42,260 nt of DNA from CAZBGQ01 sp964491515 (lineage in GTDB: Bacteria; Patescibacteriota; Gracilibacteria; UBA1369; UBA12473), in the NCBI GenBank assembly GCA_964491515.1, contig CAZBGQ010000011.1:1-42260 (forward strand), written 5' to 3'. Positions 24,081 to 31,505 of this stretch are shown piece by piece. The notes under the pieces were generated by a model. It made no database searches, was not told the origin of the DNA, and was given only the letters and a program-made list of their open reading frames with translations. Made by a program: the position numbers and the translations under genes. Each line of letters opens with the position of its first letter. The stretch's first letter is position 1.

Positions 24081-25169
24081 ATGCAATCTCGTCGATATAA
24101 GGTCGGAATTTTAGGTGCGACTGGTATGGTCGGCCAGAATTATGTGCGTCTTTTAGACAATCATCCTTGGTTTGATGTGACCTATGTAGCTGCGTCTCCA
24201 CGATCGGCTGGTCAATCGTATTCTGATGCGGTGGCTGGACGATGGCAAATGGTGACAGATATTCCTGGAGGTGTGCCAGATTTGATGGTTCAGGATGCAA
24301 ATTTAGTTGAGGAAGCCGTGGGGAATTGTGACTTTGTTTTTTCTGCTTTGGAAATGGAGAAAGCAACGGTCCAAGCTTTGGAGGAGTCGTATGCGGCGGC
24401 GGGAATTCCTGTGGTTTCAAATGCGTCTGCTCATCGCTGGACTAACGATGTTCCAATGATATTACCAGAAGTAAATGCGGATCATCTAGATATGTTGTCG
24501 ATTCAAAAAGAACGTCGTGGATGGGATAAGGGTTTTATTGTTGTGAAACCAAATTGCAGCGTTCAGTCTTATCTGACTCCCGTTCATGCATTGCGTGAGG
24601 CGGGTTATCCAGTGAAGCGAATGATTTTGACTACCATGCAAGCGGTGTCTGGTGCTGGTTATCCAGGGGTGCCGTCGCTTGATATGATTGATAATATTGT
24701 TCCATATATTGGAGGTGAAGAGGAAAAATCTGAACGTGAGCCACAGAAAATTTTGGGTGATATTGTTGATGGAGCTTTTGTTTTAGATGAATCGTTGGAG
24801 ATTGCAGCGCATTGTAATCGAGTTCCTGTGATTGATGGGCATACGGCGTGTGTTAGCCTTGAGTTTGCGGATAAAAAACCGTCATTGGATGAGATTCGAT
24901 CGATTTGGGCTGCGTTTAGTGGAGTTCCTCAAGCGCTGGAGTTGCCGTTTGCTCCTAAGCAACCGATTCATTATCGAGAGGAGGACAATCGGCCACAGCC
25001 ACGTAAAGATCGTGATTCAGAACGTGGAATGGCGGTGACAGTTGGACGTTTGAGAGAGTGTCCGGTGTTTGATGTTAGATTTGTTGGGCTCAGCCACAAT
25101 ACGGTGAGAGGAGCGGCTGGGGGCGGAATCTTGAATGCGGAGTTATTGGCCGCAAAGGGGTTATTATAG
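24081..25169 (+). CDS. asd: Aspartate-semialdehyde dehydrogenase, archaeal/fungal type
   Basis: Reduces aspartyl phosphate to aspartate semialdehyde, the branch point to lysine/DAP, threonine and methionine. 362 aa. Rossmann start KVGILGATGMVGQNYVRLL; catalytic Cys in VVKPNCSVQSYL near 152; TMQAVSGAGYPGV near 190; the active-site His in AAHCNRVPVIDGHTACVS near 245-260. The PNCSVQ context and overall pattern resemble the archaeal/fungal class (and some Gram-positive and CPR enzymes) rather than the proteobacterial PNCTT class. It is cotranscribed with ald and not with the lysine operon that starts converging at 25524. Confidence 0.93.
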   Translation: MQSRRYKVGILGATGMVGQNYVRLLDNHPWFDVTYVAASPRSAGQSYSDAVAGRWQMVTDIPGGVPDLMVQDANLVEEAVGNCDFVFSALEMEKATVQALEESYAAAGIPVVSNASAHRWTNDVPMILPEVNADHLDMLSIQKERRGWDKGFIVVKPNCSVQSYLTPVHALREAGYPVKRMILTTMQAVSGAGYPGVPSLDMIDNIVPYIGGEEEKSEREPQKILGDIVDGAFVLDESLEIAAHCNRVPVIDGHTACVSLEFADKKPSLDEIRSIWAAFSGVPQALELPFAPKQPIHYREEDNRPQPRKDRDSERGMAVTVGRLRECPVFDVRFVGLSHNTVRGAAGGGILNAELLAAKGLL

Positions 25170-25209
25170 TATTGTATACAAAGTTCTTCTGAAAATTAAC
25201 CCTCTCTTC

Positions 25210-25527
25210 ATGTCTAAAGTCTATTCTGCTGGTCTTGTTTTATTGATGCTCGTTTTTGCTGGTTGTCAGTTGGCTTCTTCTTCCTATGCGACAGGTTCTG
25301 TTGTTGATGAGGCTGGGGATCCTGTGAAAGAGGCTCGTGTTGTTTTTGAGGCAGGCGAACTTTTTTTGGTTCAATTTTCAGATGATGCGGGGAATTATAA
25401 AATTGAAAACCTAGAAGAAGGTGATTACGTGGTTTCCGCTAGTGCTCAAGGATGTAGGGATTTAGAGCTTTCTTATGTGTATTCTGGTGGGAATGTGGAA
25501 ATGGATCTGGCGATGGATTGTTCTTAG
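25210..25527 (+). CDS. Small lipoprotein with carboxypeptidase-regulatory-like domain
   Basis: A 105-aa predicted lipoprotein. Signal peptide MSKVYSAGLVLLMLVFAGC with lipobox FAGC (Cys at 19). Residues about 26-95 form one carboxypeptidase regulatory-like (Ig-like/transthyretin-like) beta-sandwich: TGSVVDEAGDPVKEARVVFE, FSDDAGNYKIENLEEGDYVV, VEMDLAMDCS. Such domains are common on cell-surface proteins; no specific role can be given. ATG 25210 starts the signal sequence, though the frame extends upstream. The stop overlaps the convergent dapL stop by four bases. Confidence 0.82.
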   Translation: MSKVYSAGLVLLMLVFAGCQLASSSYATGSVVDEAGDPVKEARVVFEAGELFLVQFSDDAGNYKIENLEEGDYVVSASAQGCRDLELSYVYSGGNVEMDLAMDCS

Positions 25528-26723
25528 AAGTTTTTGGTAAGTCTCTCGGCTGCAGCTTGGGTTTGTTTCAAGCTGGGGACTAGAGCGAATCGAACGTACC
25601 CTTCTCCAGGATTGATGGTGGTTCCATCTGCCTTTGTGCATTCATCAGAAATCCAGGCTCCGGGAGTGACGACGATGGCTATGCTTGGATTGAGAAGTTT
25701 TTGTGCGAATTCTACGGAGGTCATGCCTTGTGGGACTTTTTGCCAGAGATAAAAGGCGCCTTGAGGGGTGGCTGGTTCTAGGCTAATTTTAGTAAGCGCT
25801 TCTGTGAGGACGTCGGCTCGTTGTTTGTAAAGCGTACGTTGAGTGACCACATGATCTTCGTTCCCAAGGGCGGCGATGGCGGCAGATTGAACGAAGTCGG
25901 GAGTGCCGGAATCGATGTTGGTTTTGAGTTTCTTGAAGACGTCGATGAGTTCGGGGTCTCCTGCTACCCAGCCGATTCGATAACCGGTCATGTTGCTTCG
26001 CTTGGATAGTGAGTGAAATGTGATGACATTGGAACCTTCAAGTTCGGAGACACATTCGAGAATGGAAAGAGGTGATTCATCGGTCATGTAGATGTCGGTG
26101 TAGCATTCGTCGGAGGCTAAAATTAAGTTGTGTTGTTTGGCGAAATCGATGGCGCGCTTGTAAAATTCTCGGGTGGCAAGGGCGCCGGTGGGATTATTTG
26201 GATAGCAGAGCCAAAGAATTTTAGCTTTATTTAGGATTTCAGAAGGGAAGGAGTCGAAGTCGGGATAGAAGTTGTTTTCTTTGAGAAGGGGATAAAAATA
26301 GGGGGTTCCTTCAGCAAAGGTGGTGCCTCGTTTGTAGGGAGGATATCCGGGAGAAGGAATAAGAACCACGTCTCCTGGATTTAGGATGGCTTCTGGGAAA
26401 TTGAAAACGCCTTCTTTGGACCCTACAGTAGAACAAATGTGCGTATTGGGGTCGAGTTCAACTTTGAACCGAAGTCGTGTGTAGTCGGCTACGGATTGCC
26501 GAAAATCTGGTCGTCCTACGTAGCTGGGGTAACCGGCGGTTGCGTAGTCATCTGCTCCTTGTTTGAGTGCGTCTCTGATGAATTGTGGCGTGGGGTCGAT
26601 AGGGTCGCCTACCCCGAAGTCGATGACATCAATACCTTGATTTTTGAGCTCAGCGACTTTGTCGTTGACTGCGGCAAAGGCGTACGCGGTGAGGGATTGG
26701 AGACGGGTTGAAGGTTGAAACAT
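25524..26723 (-). CDS. dapL: LL-diaminopimelate aminotransferase (DapL-like)
   Basis: PLP-dependent class I aminotransferase, most likely converting tetrahydrodipicolinate directly to LL-DAP, bypassing succinylated or acetylated intermediates. 399 aa. Motifs: DVIDFGVGDPIDPTP near 34, GSKEGVFNFPEAILNPGDVV near 100, PSPGYPPYKRGTTFAEG near 124, CYPNNPTGA near 175, DECYTDIY near 204, PLP-lysine in HSLSKRSNMTGYRIGW near 235, and the terminal Arg region EGYVRFALVPS. The ENNFYPDFDSFP segment is like DapL. It ends the lysC-dapB-dapA-lysA operon and no DapD/DapE is seen, which supports DapL, but a DapC-type transaminase is the alternative. Heptanucleotide repeats lie just before its start. Confidence 0.85.
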   Translation of the reverse strand: MFQPSTRLQSLTAYAFAAVNDKVAELKNQGIDVIDFGVGDPIDPTPQFIRDALKQGADDYATAGYPSYVGRPDFRQSVADYTRLRFKVELDPNTHICSTVGSKEGVFNFPEAILNPGDVVLIPSPGYPPYKRGTTFAEGTPYFYPLLKENNFYPDFDSFPSEILNKAKILWLCYPNNPTGALATREFYKRAIDFAKQHNLILASDECYTDIYMTDESPLSILECVSELEGSNVITFHSLSKRSNMTGYRIGWVAGDPELIDVFKKLKTNIDSGTPDFVQSAAIAALGNEDHVVTQRTLYKQRADVLTEALTKISLEPATPQGAFYLWQKVPQGMTSVEFAQKLLNPSIAIVVTPGAWISDECTKADGTTINPGEGYVRFALVPSLKQTQAAAERLTKNF

Positions 26724-26726
26724 AGA

Positions 26727-26761
26727 TTAGTTTTTAGTTGATAGTTTTTAGTTTTTAGTTG
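26727..26761. repeat. Heptanucleotide tandem repeat, lysA/dapL junction
   Basis: Five consecutive 7-base units on the plus strand: TTAGTTT, TTAGTTG, ATAGTTT, TTAGTTT, TTAGTTG (consensus NTAGTTN). It spans the 3' end of lysA and supplies its last codons and TAA (encoded Thr-Lys-Asn-stop), and reaches to three bases before the dapL start. Confidence 0.85.
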
Positions 26762-28028
26762 GCACAACCATGAGGTGTTTGAGGTCTTTTAAGGTTTCGC
26801 GTTTGCGAATGAGATTGTGTTTGGTTCCGTCTATAAGGACTTCTGAGGGGCGACCTTGAGTGTTGAAAGTGGAGGCCATGCTGTAGCCGTAAGCACCGGT
26901 GTCGAAAATTGAGAGGAGGTCTTTTTCTTCGAGTAGGGGGAATTTTTTGATGTCTTTATATTGGTCGGTGTTTTCGCAAATGGGGCCGCAGACGGTGTAT
27001 TCTTCGGTTGAATCTTGGTCCATTTTGTTGGCACATACGACCGCATGGTAGGAGCCATGTAGTGCGGGACGGACAAGGGTATTCATCCCAACATCGGTGC
27101 CGGCGAATCGCTTGGCGTCGTTTTTGATGTTGTGAACACGTGCTAGCAGAATTCCGGCGTCGGCGACAAGGTATCGTCCTGGTTCGCAGTCTAGGCTTGG
27201 TTTTCCAATGATACCGCGGTTGATGGCTGCGTGGTAAATGGAGGCTATTTCTTGTGCAATTGTGTCGATGTCGAGCGGGGCTTGTTCGTGATTGTAGGGG
27301 ATTCCAAATCCTCCACCAATGTTCATGAATTCAAAGGTGATACCAACTTCTTTGGAGACCATTTCCATGGTTTCGCAGAGAATGCGTGTGGCATTGGGAT
27401 AAGCATCTGGATCTAGTCCTCCGGTACCGGGCATCATGTGCATTCCAAATCGTGTGATACCGGCGGCTTTGGCCATTTTGTAGCCTTCAAGTGCGGTCTC
27501 AGCATAGACACCGAATTTAGAGTCTTTTCCTCCGAAGATGTTGGTGGAGTGGCTACCGCTGCCAACTCCTGGATTGAGACGGAAAGAAAGGATTTCTGGT
27601 TTTCCAAATTTGAGGAGACGAGGAAGAGTATTGATGTCGTCTAGGTTTATTTTGTCTACGTATTTAAGTGCGTGAGCAAGGTCTTCGTCAGGGTTGTTAT
27701 TGCCGGTGTTGATGATTTTTTCTGGGGGGAAGCCGGCGTGGCGTGCTAGTTCAATTTCATTGAGGCAGGAGGCATCGGCGCCGGCGCCGATGCCTTGGAA
27801 TAAACGGAGGATCGCTAAGTTGTTGTTGGATTTGATGGCGTAATGAATTTGAATGTCGATGTCATTTTTACTGAAAGCCTGTTTTAGGCGGCGATAGTTA
27901 TCGAGAATTCGATTTTTTGAATATACGTATAGGGGCGTTCCATACTCTTCGGCGAGAGTGGTGGTGTCGACTCCTTCTATGAATAAGTGGCCATTGTTTT
28001 GAGTGAGATGAGGAAGATTGTGGATCAT
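26748..28028 (-). CDS. lysA: Diaminopimelate decarboxylase
   Basis: PLP fold-type III enzyme that decarboxylates meso-DAP to L-lysine, the last step. 426 aa. Motifs: PLYVYSKNRILDNYRRLK at the N-terminus, PLP lysine in IHYAIKSNNNLAIL near 62, SFRLNPGVGSG near 150, FGMHMMPGTG near 193, INIGGGFGIPY-like FMNIGGGFGIPY near 230, EPGRYLVADAG near 283 and the active-site Cys in TVCGPICENTDQY near 345. A second active-site Tyr lies in TGAYGYSMAS near 380. Its last residues (Thr-Lys-Asn) are coded by a heptanucleotide repeat. It lies between dapA and dapL. Confidence 0.95.
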   Translation of the reverse strand: MIHNLPHLTQNNGHLFIEGVDTTTLAEEYGTPLYVYSKNRILDNYRRLKQAFSKNDIDIQIHYAIKSNNNLAILRLFQGIGAGADASCLNEIELARHAGFPPEKIINTGNNNPDEDLAHALKYVDKINLDDINTLPRLLKFGKPEILSFRLNPGVGSGSHSTNIFGGKDSKFGVYAETALEGYKMAKAAGITRFGMHMMPGTGGLDPDAYPNATRILCETMEMVSKEVGITFEFMNIGGGFGIPYNHEQAPLDIDTIAQEIASIYHAAINRGIIGKPSLDCEPGRYLVADAGILLARVHNIKNDAKRFAGTDVGMNTLVRPALHGSYHAVVCANKMDQDSTEEYTVCGPICENTDQYKDIKKFPLLEEKDLLSIFDTGAYGYSMASTFNTQGRPSEVLIDGTKHNLIRKRETLKDLKHLMVVPTKN

Positions 28029-28033
28029 TTTCG

Positions 28034-28068
28034 TTAGTTGATAGTTTTTAGTTGGTAGTTATTAGTCC
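28034..28068. repeat. Heptanucleotide tandem repeat, dapA/lysA junction
   Basis: Units TTAGTTG, ATAGTTT, TTAGTTG, GTAGTTA and a degenerate TTAGTCC. The dapA TAA and its final codons (Ile-Thr-Thr-Asn) lie inside the repeat, as with lysA at the previous junction. Confidence 0.8.
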
Positions 28069-28932
28069 TAAATTAGATAAAATTTTACTCATTTGTGCGG
28101 TGTTTGCGTCGGACATGGGGGTGAGAGGAAGACGTGCGTGTGATTCAATCTTGCCCATGAGTTCGAGTGCGGTTTTGGCTGGCATCGGATTGCTTTCGAT
28201 GAAATTAAAGTTCATGAGATCAAGTAGTTTGAAGTGAATTTCTCGTGCACGATCCCAATTCCCTTCGAGTGCGGCAGCAATCATTTGGCTGAAATCATGA
28301 GGGGTTTCGTTGGCGACCACAGAGATACAACCTTTGGCGCCGACAGAGATCATTGGTAGTGTGAGAGCGTCATCGCCAGATAGTACGTGGAAGTTCTCAG
28401 GTGCTTCCGCCAAAATTTCCATGACTTGGCTTAGGTCTCCAGAGGCTTCTTTGACGGCTACTGCGTTTTCAAGTTCACGTGCGCAGCGAAGTGTGGTTTC
28501 GGCTGGCATGTTTTTTCCAGTTCGTCCGGGAACATTGTAGAGTACCATGGAAATTCCAACTTCATTGACTGCTTTGAAGTGTTGAAACATGCCTTCGGGC
28601 ATGGGTTTGTTGTAGTAGGGGGTGATGGTTAGGATGGCATCGGCTCCCGCTTCTTTGGCGAATTCGGCGAGCTCTACGGCTTCTTTGGTGCAGTTGCTTC
28701 CGGCACCGGCAATGACCGGGATGCGACCATTTACGTGGTTGATGGCGGTTTTTACGACGAAGCGGTGTTCTTCGTGTGTGAGGGTGGCGGATTCTCCAGT
28801 GGTACCACATGGAACGATGGCATTGGTGCCTTGCTCAATGTGCCAGTCGATGAGTTCGCGGTATTTTTCTAGATTGAGTGAGCCATCTTCGTGGAAGGGT
28901 GTGATGATGGCAACGCAGGATCCTGTAAACAT
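28048..28932 (-). CDS. dapA: 4-hydroxy-tetrahydrodipicolinate synthase
   Basis: Class I aldolase that joins pyruvate and aspartate semialdehyde, the first committed step to DAP and lysine. 294 aa, standard. Motifs: TGSCVAIITPFHEDGSLN at the N-terminus, VPCGTTGESATLTHEEH near 41 with the catalytic Thr, VIAGAGSNCTKEAVELA near 76, TITPYYNKPMPEGMFQHF near 102, catalytic Tyr in VLYNVPGRTG near 131, Schiff-base Lys in NAVAVKEASGDL near 158, and VLSGDDALTLPMISVGAKG near 182. All catalytic residues present. Confidence 0.97.
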   Translation of the reverse strand: MFTGSCVAIITPFHEDGSLNLEKYRELIDWHIEQGTNAIVPCGTTGESATLTHEEHRFVVKTAINHVNGRIPVIAGAGSNCTKEAVELAEFAKEAGADAILTITPYYNKPMPEGMFQHFKAVNEVGISMVLYNVPGRTGKNMPAETTLRCARELENAVAVKEASGDLSQVMEILAEAPENFHVLSGDDALTLPMISVGAKGCISVVANETPHDFSQMIAAALEGNWDRAREIHFKLLDLMNFNFIESNPMPAKTALELMGKIESHARLPLTPMSDANTAQMSKILSNLGLITTN

Positions 28933-28936
28933 AATG

Positions 28937-28971
28937 TTAGTTGTTAGTTTGTAGTTATTAGTTTTTAGTGA
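28937..28971. repeat. Heptanucleotide tandem repeat, dapB/dapA junction
   Basis: Units TTAGTTG, TTAGTTT, GTAGTTA, TTAGTTT and a degenerate TTAGTGA, placed in the dapA 5' leader four bases before its start codon. Confidence 0.82.
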
Positions 28972-28975
28972 CGTG

Positions 28976-29021
28976 CGTTCATTACGATTTCATGAACGGA
29001 ATCTCTTCTTGTGAGGAGATT
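28976..29021 (-). other. Two intergenic hairpins between dapB and dapA
   Basis: Inverted repeat CGTTCAT (28976-28982)/ATGAACG (28992-28998) with a 9-base loop, and AATCTC-T-TC (29000-29008)/GA-G-GAGATT (29013-29021) with a 4-base loop, the latter directly after the dapB stop. Neither has a U-run on the minus strand, so they look like processing or stability elements rather than terminators. Confidence 0.45.
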
Positions 29022-29777
29022 TTATAAATTGAGGTTATTTAGATAATCTTCAATTGAGAAAAATCCTTTTTTCCCTTTGAGCCATTCTGCGCAAAGGAGT
29101 GCACCCGATGCAAAACCTGACCGGTTGCGTGCGGTGTGTTTGATTTCAATCGTGTCGGCTGGAGAATCGAATAGTACGGAATGAGTTCCGGGTATGGATC
29201 CTCCTCGTGTGGAAGAAAAGTGGAGTTCATTTGGTTCGATTTTTCGATTTAATTCGTTGGTAACAAGTGTGGTTTTTCGATCAATGGTGTCGAGAAGGAT
29301 TTGGGAAGTGGATCGAGCGGTGCCAGAAGGGGAGTCTGCTTTTTGGTTGTGATGAAATTCATGGCCAAATGCGTCGTAGTGGTCGAAATGATTCATGAGT
29401 TCTCCTCCGCGGCGGACCATGTCCCAGAATAAGTGAACTCCGATAGAAAAATTACTGGCCCATAAAAATCCGATCCCTGCATCTTCAACTTTTTTCTGAA
29501 TGATTGCTAAGTCATCGGTCCAGCCGGTGGTGCCTACAACGACGTTTACTTTTTTGTCGCAGTAGATTTGAATGTTTTCTTTTATGACGGAGGGATGAGT
29601 GAAGTCGATGGCGACATCTGTCGTTGAGAAATTCGCTTCCTTGAGTGTTTTTACGAAATTACCGGAAGGTTCAGGTGCGCTTTTTGAGTCCACGACCATG
29701 ATGATGTTGTGGTTTTCTGTGGCGAGGTTTTTTATTTCTTGTCCCATTTTTCCGTATCCGACGAGTGCGATATTCAT
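29022..29777 (-). CDS. dapB: 4-hydroxy-tetrahydrodipicolinate reductase
   Basis: NAD(P)H-dependent second DAP-pathway enzyme. 251 aa, normal. Rossmann start NIALVGYGKMGQEIKNLA (the family GxxGxMG with Tyr-Gly-Lys), VAIDFTHPSVIKENI near 56, VVGTTGW near 80, SNFSIGVHLFWDM near 109, the catalytic HDxHHxxK region seen as FGHEFHHNQKADSPSGTA near 137 (His-His and Lys, then SGTA), and a C-terminal SFASGAL-like SGFASGALLCAEWL. The N-terminal ATG overlaps the lysC TGA as ATGA, indicating translational coupling with aspartokinase. Confidence 0.94.
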   Translation of the reverse strand: MNIALVGYGKMGQEIKNLATENHNIIMVVDSKSAPEPSGNFVKTLKEANFSTTDVAIDFTHPSVIKENIQIYCDKKVNVVVGTTGWTDDLAIIQKKVEDAGIGFLWASNFSIGVHLFWDMVRRGGELMNHFDHYDAFGHEFHHNQKADSPSGTARSTSQILLDTIDRKTTLVTNELNRKIEPNELHFSSTRGGSIPGTHSVLFDSPADTIEIKHTARNRSGFASGALLCAEWLKGKKGFFSIEDYLNNLNL

Positions 29778-31114
29778 TGGAAGAAAGTGTTATGAAGTGA
29801 GATGACTGCGTGTTCGGCTTGGTCGGCCAGTACAATGAAAGTAAGATTGATTTGAGAGGCGCCCTTGGAGATCAGTTCAGTGGGGATTTTCTCTCGGGCT
29901 AGTGTATCAAATACTCGTTGTTCGACGCGATAGTCGTTTTTGAGACCGTTTCCCACGACGGAGATGAGTGTTTGGTGGGGGATGACGGTGACTTTTGAAA
30001 ATGTTTCGAGATCTTGAATGAATGCGGCGTCAAATGAATCGTCTTCTACGGTGACGGACACACTGACTTCGGAGGTGGCTAGTACATCGACAGAGACTTT
30101 GTGTGTGGCAAAGGTGTCGAATATTTTAGCGAGGAATCCATAAGGTCCTAACATTCGTGATGAACAGATATTTATTACTGAAATTCCTTTTTTGAAAGCA
30201 ATGGCCTTGATGGAATGTTCGCTGATTTCATCGGTTTCTAGAATGGTGGTTCCGGTGGCCTCGGGGTTCATTGTGTTGAGGATTTTTACGGGGATGTTTG
30301 CCTCAACGGCTGGTTGAATGGTTTTTGGATGAAGTACTTTTGCTCCAAAATAGGCAAGTTCGGCGGCTTCTTGGAAGTCGATGTTTTCGAGCACGCGTGC
30401 GGTGGGAATGAGGCGAGGATCACAGGTCATCATGCCGTCTACGTCAGTCCAAATTTGAATTTCAGTGGCTTTGAGTGTGACTCCCATGATAGAGGCTGTG
30501 TAGTCGGATCCTCCACGTCCAAGAGTGGTGGTTTCTCCGTTTTCTGTTGAGCCGATGAATCCGGTAATCACAGGTATAATTCCTTGTTCAATGATGGGTT
30601 TAAGTGCGGTTTGGATTTGTTCTTGTGTGATTTTCCAGTCTACTTCAGCTCCCCCAAATTGATTGTCGGTCCTGACTAAGTCTCGGCTTTCAAATCGTTC
30701 GGCTTTAAGGCCTTGGTTTCGTAGAGTTTCAAGCATGAGCCAACTGGAAAGACGTTCGCCAAAAGAACTGATCACATCTAGGTTATGTGCGCTAAGTTCT
30801 TCGAGCATCATGATGCCTTGGCAACGTTCTTCAAGTTTTGTGAGGATAGATTCAATTTCGGTTTGAATATCGGGATTGGAGGCAACGGCGAAGTGTTTGT
30901 CCCGAATGAGAGTTAGGTTTTTTTGAACGGTTTTTTTGTCCTGAGCTAGAGCTGCGTGAGCGGTGGCAATGAGCAGGTTGGTGATTTGGCTCATGGCAGA
31001 CGTCACAATCACAGGGTTGTGTGTGGTTCGGTTTGCAATGATTTGTGCGGCGTTTTGGATGCGATCACCTGAAGCAAGGGAGGTGCCGCCGAATTTCATT
31101 ATGATTGGGTGCAT
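29774..31114 (-). CDS. lysC: Aspartokinase
   Basis: Phosphorylates L-aspartate, first step for lysine/DAP and the other aspartate-family amino acids. 446 aa. Kinase domain: IIMKFGGTSLASGDRI (KFGGTS), SFGERLSSWLML near 117, TLGRGGSDYTASIMG near 205, WTDVDGMMTCDPR near 225. C-terminal tandem ACT domains from about 305 (ISVINICSSRMLGPYGFLAKIF, VLATSEVSVSVTVED, VGNGLKND), which normally give feedback control by lysine or threonine. Start ATG 31114; ATG 31099 is a nearby alternative. It is first in lysC-dapB-dapA-lysA-dapL and lies behind the leader-peptide attenuator. Ends in TGA overlapping dapB. Confidence 0.96.
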   Translation of the reverse strand: MHPIIMKFGGTSLASGDRIQNAAQIIANRTTHNPVIVTSAMSQITNLLIATAHAALAQDKKTVQKNLTLIRDKHFAVASNPDIQTEIESILTKLEERCQGIMMLEELSAHNLDVISSFGERLSSWLMLETLRNQGLKAERFESRDLVRTDNQFGGAEVDWKITQEQIQTALKPIIEQGIIPVITGFIGSTENGETTTLGRGGSDYTASIMGVTLKATEIQIWTDVDGMMTCDPRLIPTARVLENIDFQEAAELAYFGAKVLHPKTIQPAVEANIPVKILNTMNPEATGTTILETDEISEHSIKAIAFKKGISVINICSSRMLGPYGFLAKIFDTFATHKVSVDVLATSEVSVSVTVEDDSFDAAFIQDLETFSKVTVIPHQTLISVVGNGLKNDYRVEQRVFDTLAREKIPTELISKGASQINLTFIVLADQAEHAVISLHNTFFQ

Positions 31115-31140
31115 GATGTGTTTTAGTTTATAGAAATTTT

Positions 31141-31168
31141 ATAAAAAATCCGCTCTGGCTTAGCGGAT
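31141..31168 (-). terminator. Intrinsic terminator (attenuator) in the lysC leader
   Basis: Minus strand: ATCCGCT (31168-31162), 7-base loop AAGCCAG, AGCGGAT (31154-31148), then TTTTT to 31143. It sits 27 bases before the lysC start and after the leader peptide. CTAAGCC (end of the 5' arm plus loop) is complementary to GGCTTAG at the leader-peptide stop codon (7 of 7), giving a mutually exclusive antiterminator. Confidence 0.8.
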
Positions 31169-31196
31169 GTGTCTAGGGAATTTTTTGCACGTCCTT

Positions 31197-31256
31197 CTAA
31201 GCCCGGGTAAATGGGTTCTTCTTTATCTTCTTTGAAGATTTAGAACGTGTGTGCAT
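31197..31256 (-). CDS. Lysine-rich leader peptide of the lysine operon
   Basis: A 19-codon ORF, MHTRSKSSKKIKKNPFTRA, ending TAG. Five of 19 residues are Lys, clustered at positions 6-13. It lies between a strong promoter (31263-31290) and an intrinsic terminator (31141-31168) in front of lysC. The predicted start of transcription coincides with its ATG, so the message would be leaderless. An ATCTTC/GAAGAT hairpin overlaps the Lys codons, and GGCTTAG covering its last codons and stop can pair with CTAAGCC of the terminator. When Lys-tRNA is short, a stalled ribosome would leave GGCTTAG free and prevent termination. This is inferred by analogy with trp/his leader attenuation; I know of no described case for lysine in this group. 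Confidence 0.75.
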   Translation of the reverse strand: MHTRSKSSKKIKKNPFTRA

Positions 31257-31262
31257 GCGCAG

Positions 31263-31290
31263 ATCATAGCACGTAATTAGGAGCTGTCAA
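31263..31290 (-). promoter_or_regulatory. Sigma70-type promoter of the lysine operon
   Basis: Minus strand: TTGACA (31290-31285), 16-base spacer, TATGAT (31268-31263), then six bases to the leader-peptide ATG (31256). Perfect -35 and five of six in the -10. From here to the tRNA (31291-31505) lie an 8-bp inverted repeat AAAATCTT/AAGATTTT (31321-31346), the tRNA promoter and a partial copy of the tRNA 5' end; no gene is seen. Confidence 0.75.
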
Positions 31291-31369
31291 AGTAGAATGA
31301 GCGATTGAGGTTTTAATCTGAAAATCTTGTCACAGGAAAAGATTTTGGGATGAAATATGGCACTTTTAA

Positions 31370-31398
31370 TTGCTTTTTGGGGCTTTAGGTATTACATT
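31370..31398 (+). promoter_or_regulatory. Possible promoter of tRNA-Arg
   Basis: TTGCTT (31370-31375), 17-base spacer, TACATT (31393-31398). Transcription from here would include about 100 bases of 5' precursor with the partial tRNA copy at 31424-31449. Confidence 0.35.
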
Positions 31399-31423
31399 TC
31401 TCCCGTTCGAGGATGATTCTCGT

Positions 31424-31449
31424 TACGGTCCCGTAGCAACTACGTAGCT
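31424..31449 (+). repeat. Partial copy of the tRNA-Arg 5' end, in a hairpin
   Basis: TACGGTCCCGTAGC at 31424-31437 is identical to 31503-31516, which is the three bases before and first eleven bases of the tRNA gene; a degenerate CCCGTTC...CTCxxTACGG flank precedes both. After the match the sequence departs from tRNA and forms CCCGTAGC/GCTAC-A-GGG, a stem with a one-base bulge. Confidence 0.55.
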
Positions 31450-31505
31450 ACAGGGCCCTCCGATCGGGTTCACGTGGAAACAAGTTTCCCGTTCACCCTC
31501 ACTAC

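Noticed and set aside
30663..30866. Plus-strand ORFs opposite lysC, dapA, lysA and the CNB genes
   Set aside because: All lie antisense to well-recognised enzymes or long frames and have no family similarity; they result from the strand composition skew.
31141..31290. Lysine (L-box) riboswitch or T-box in front of lysC
   Set aside because: The leader is only about 140 bases and shows neither the five-helix L-box core nor a T-box specifier/TGG box; the Lys-rich ORF explains the terminator better.
31321..31346. AAAATCTT/AAGATTTT inverted repeat as a terminator
   Set aside because: It is AT-only in the stem, has a 10-base loop and no U-run on either strand; it may be an operator but there is no further support.
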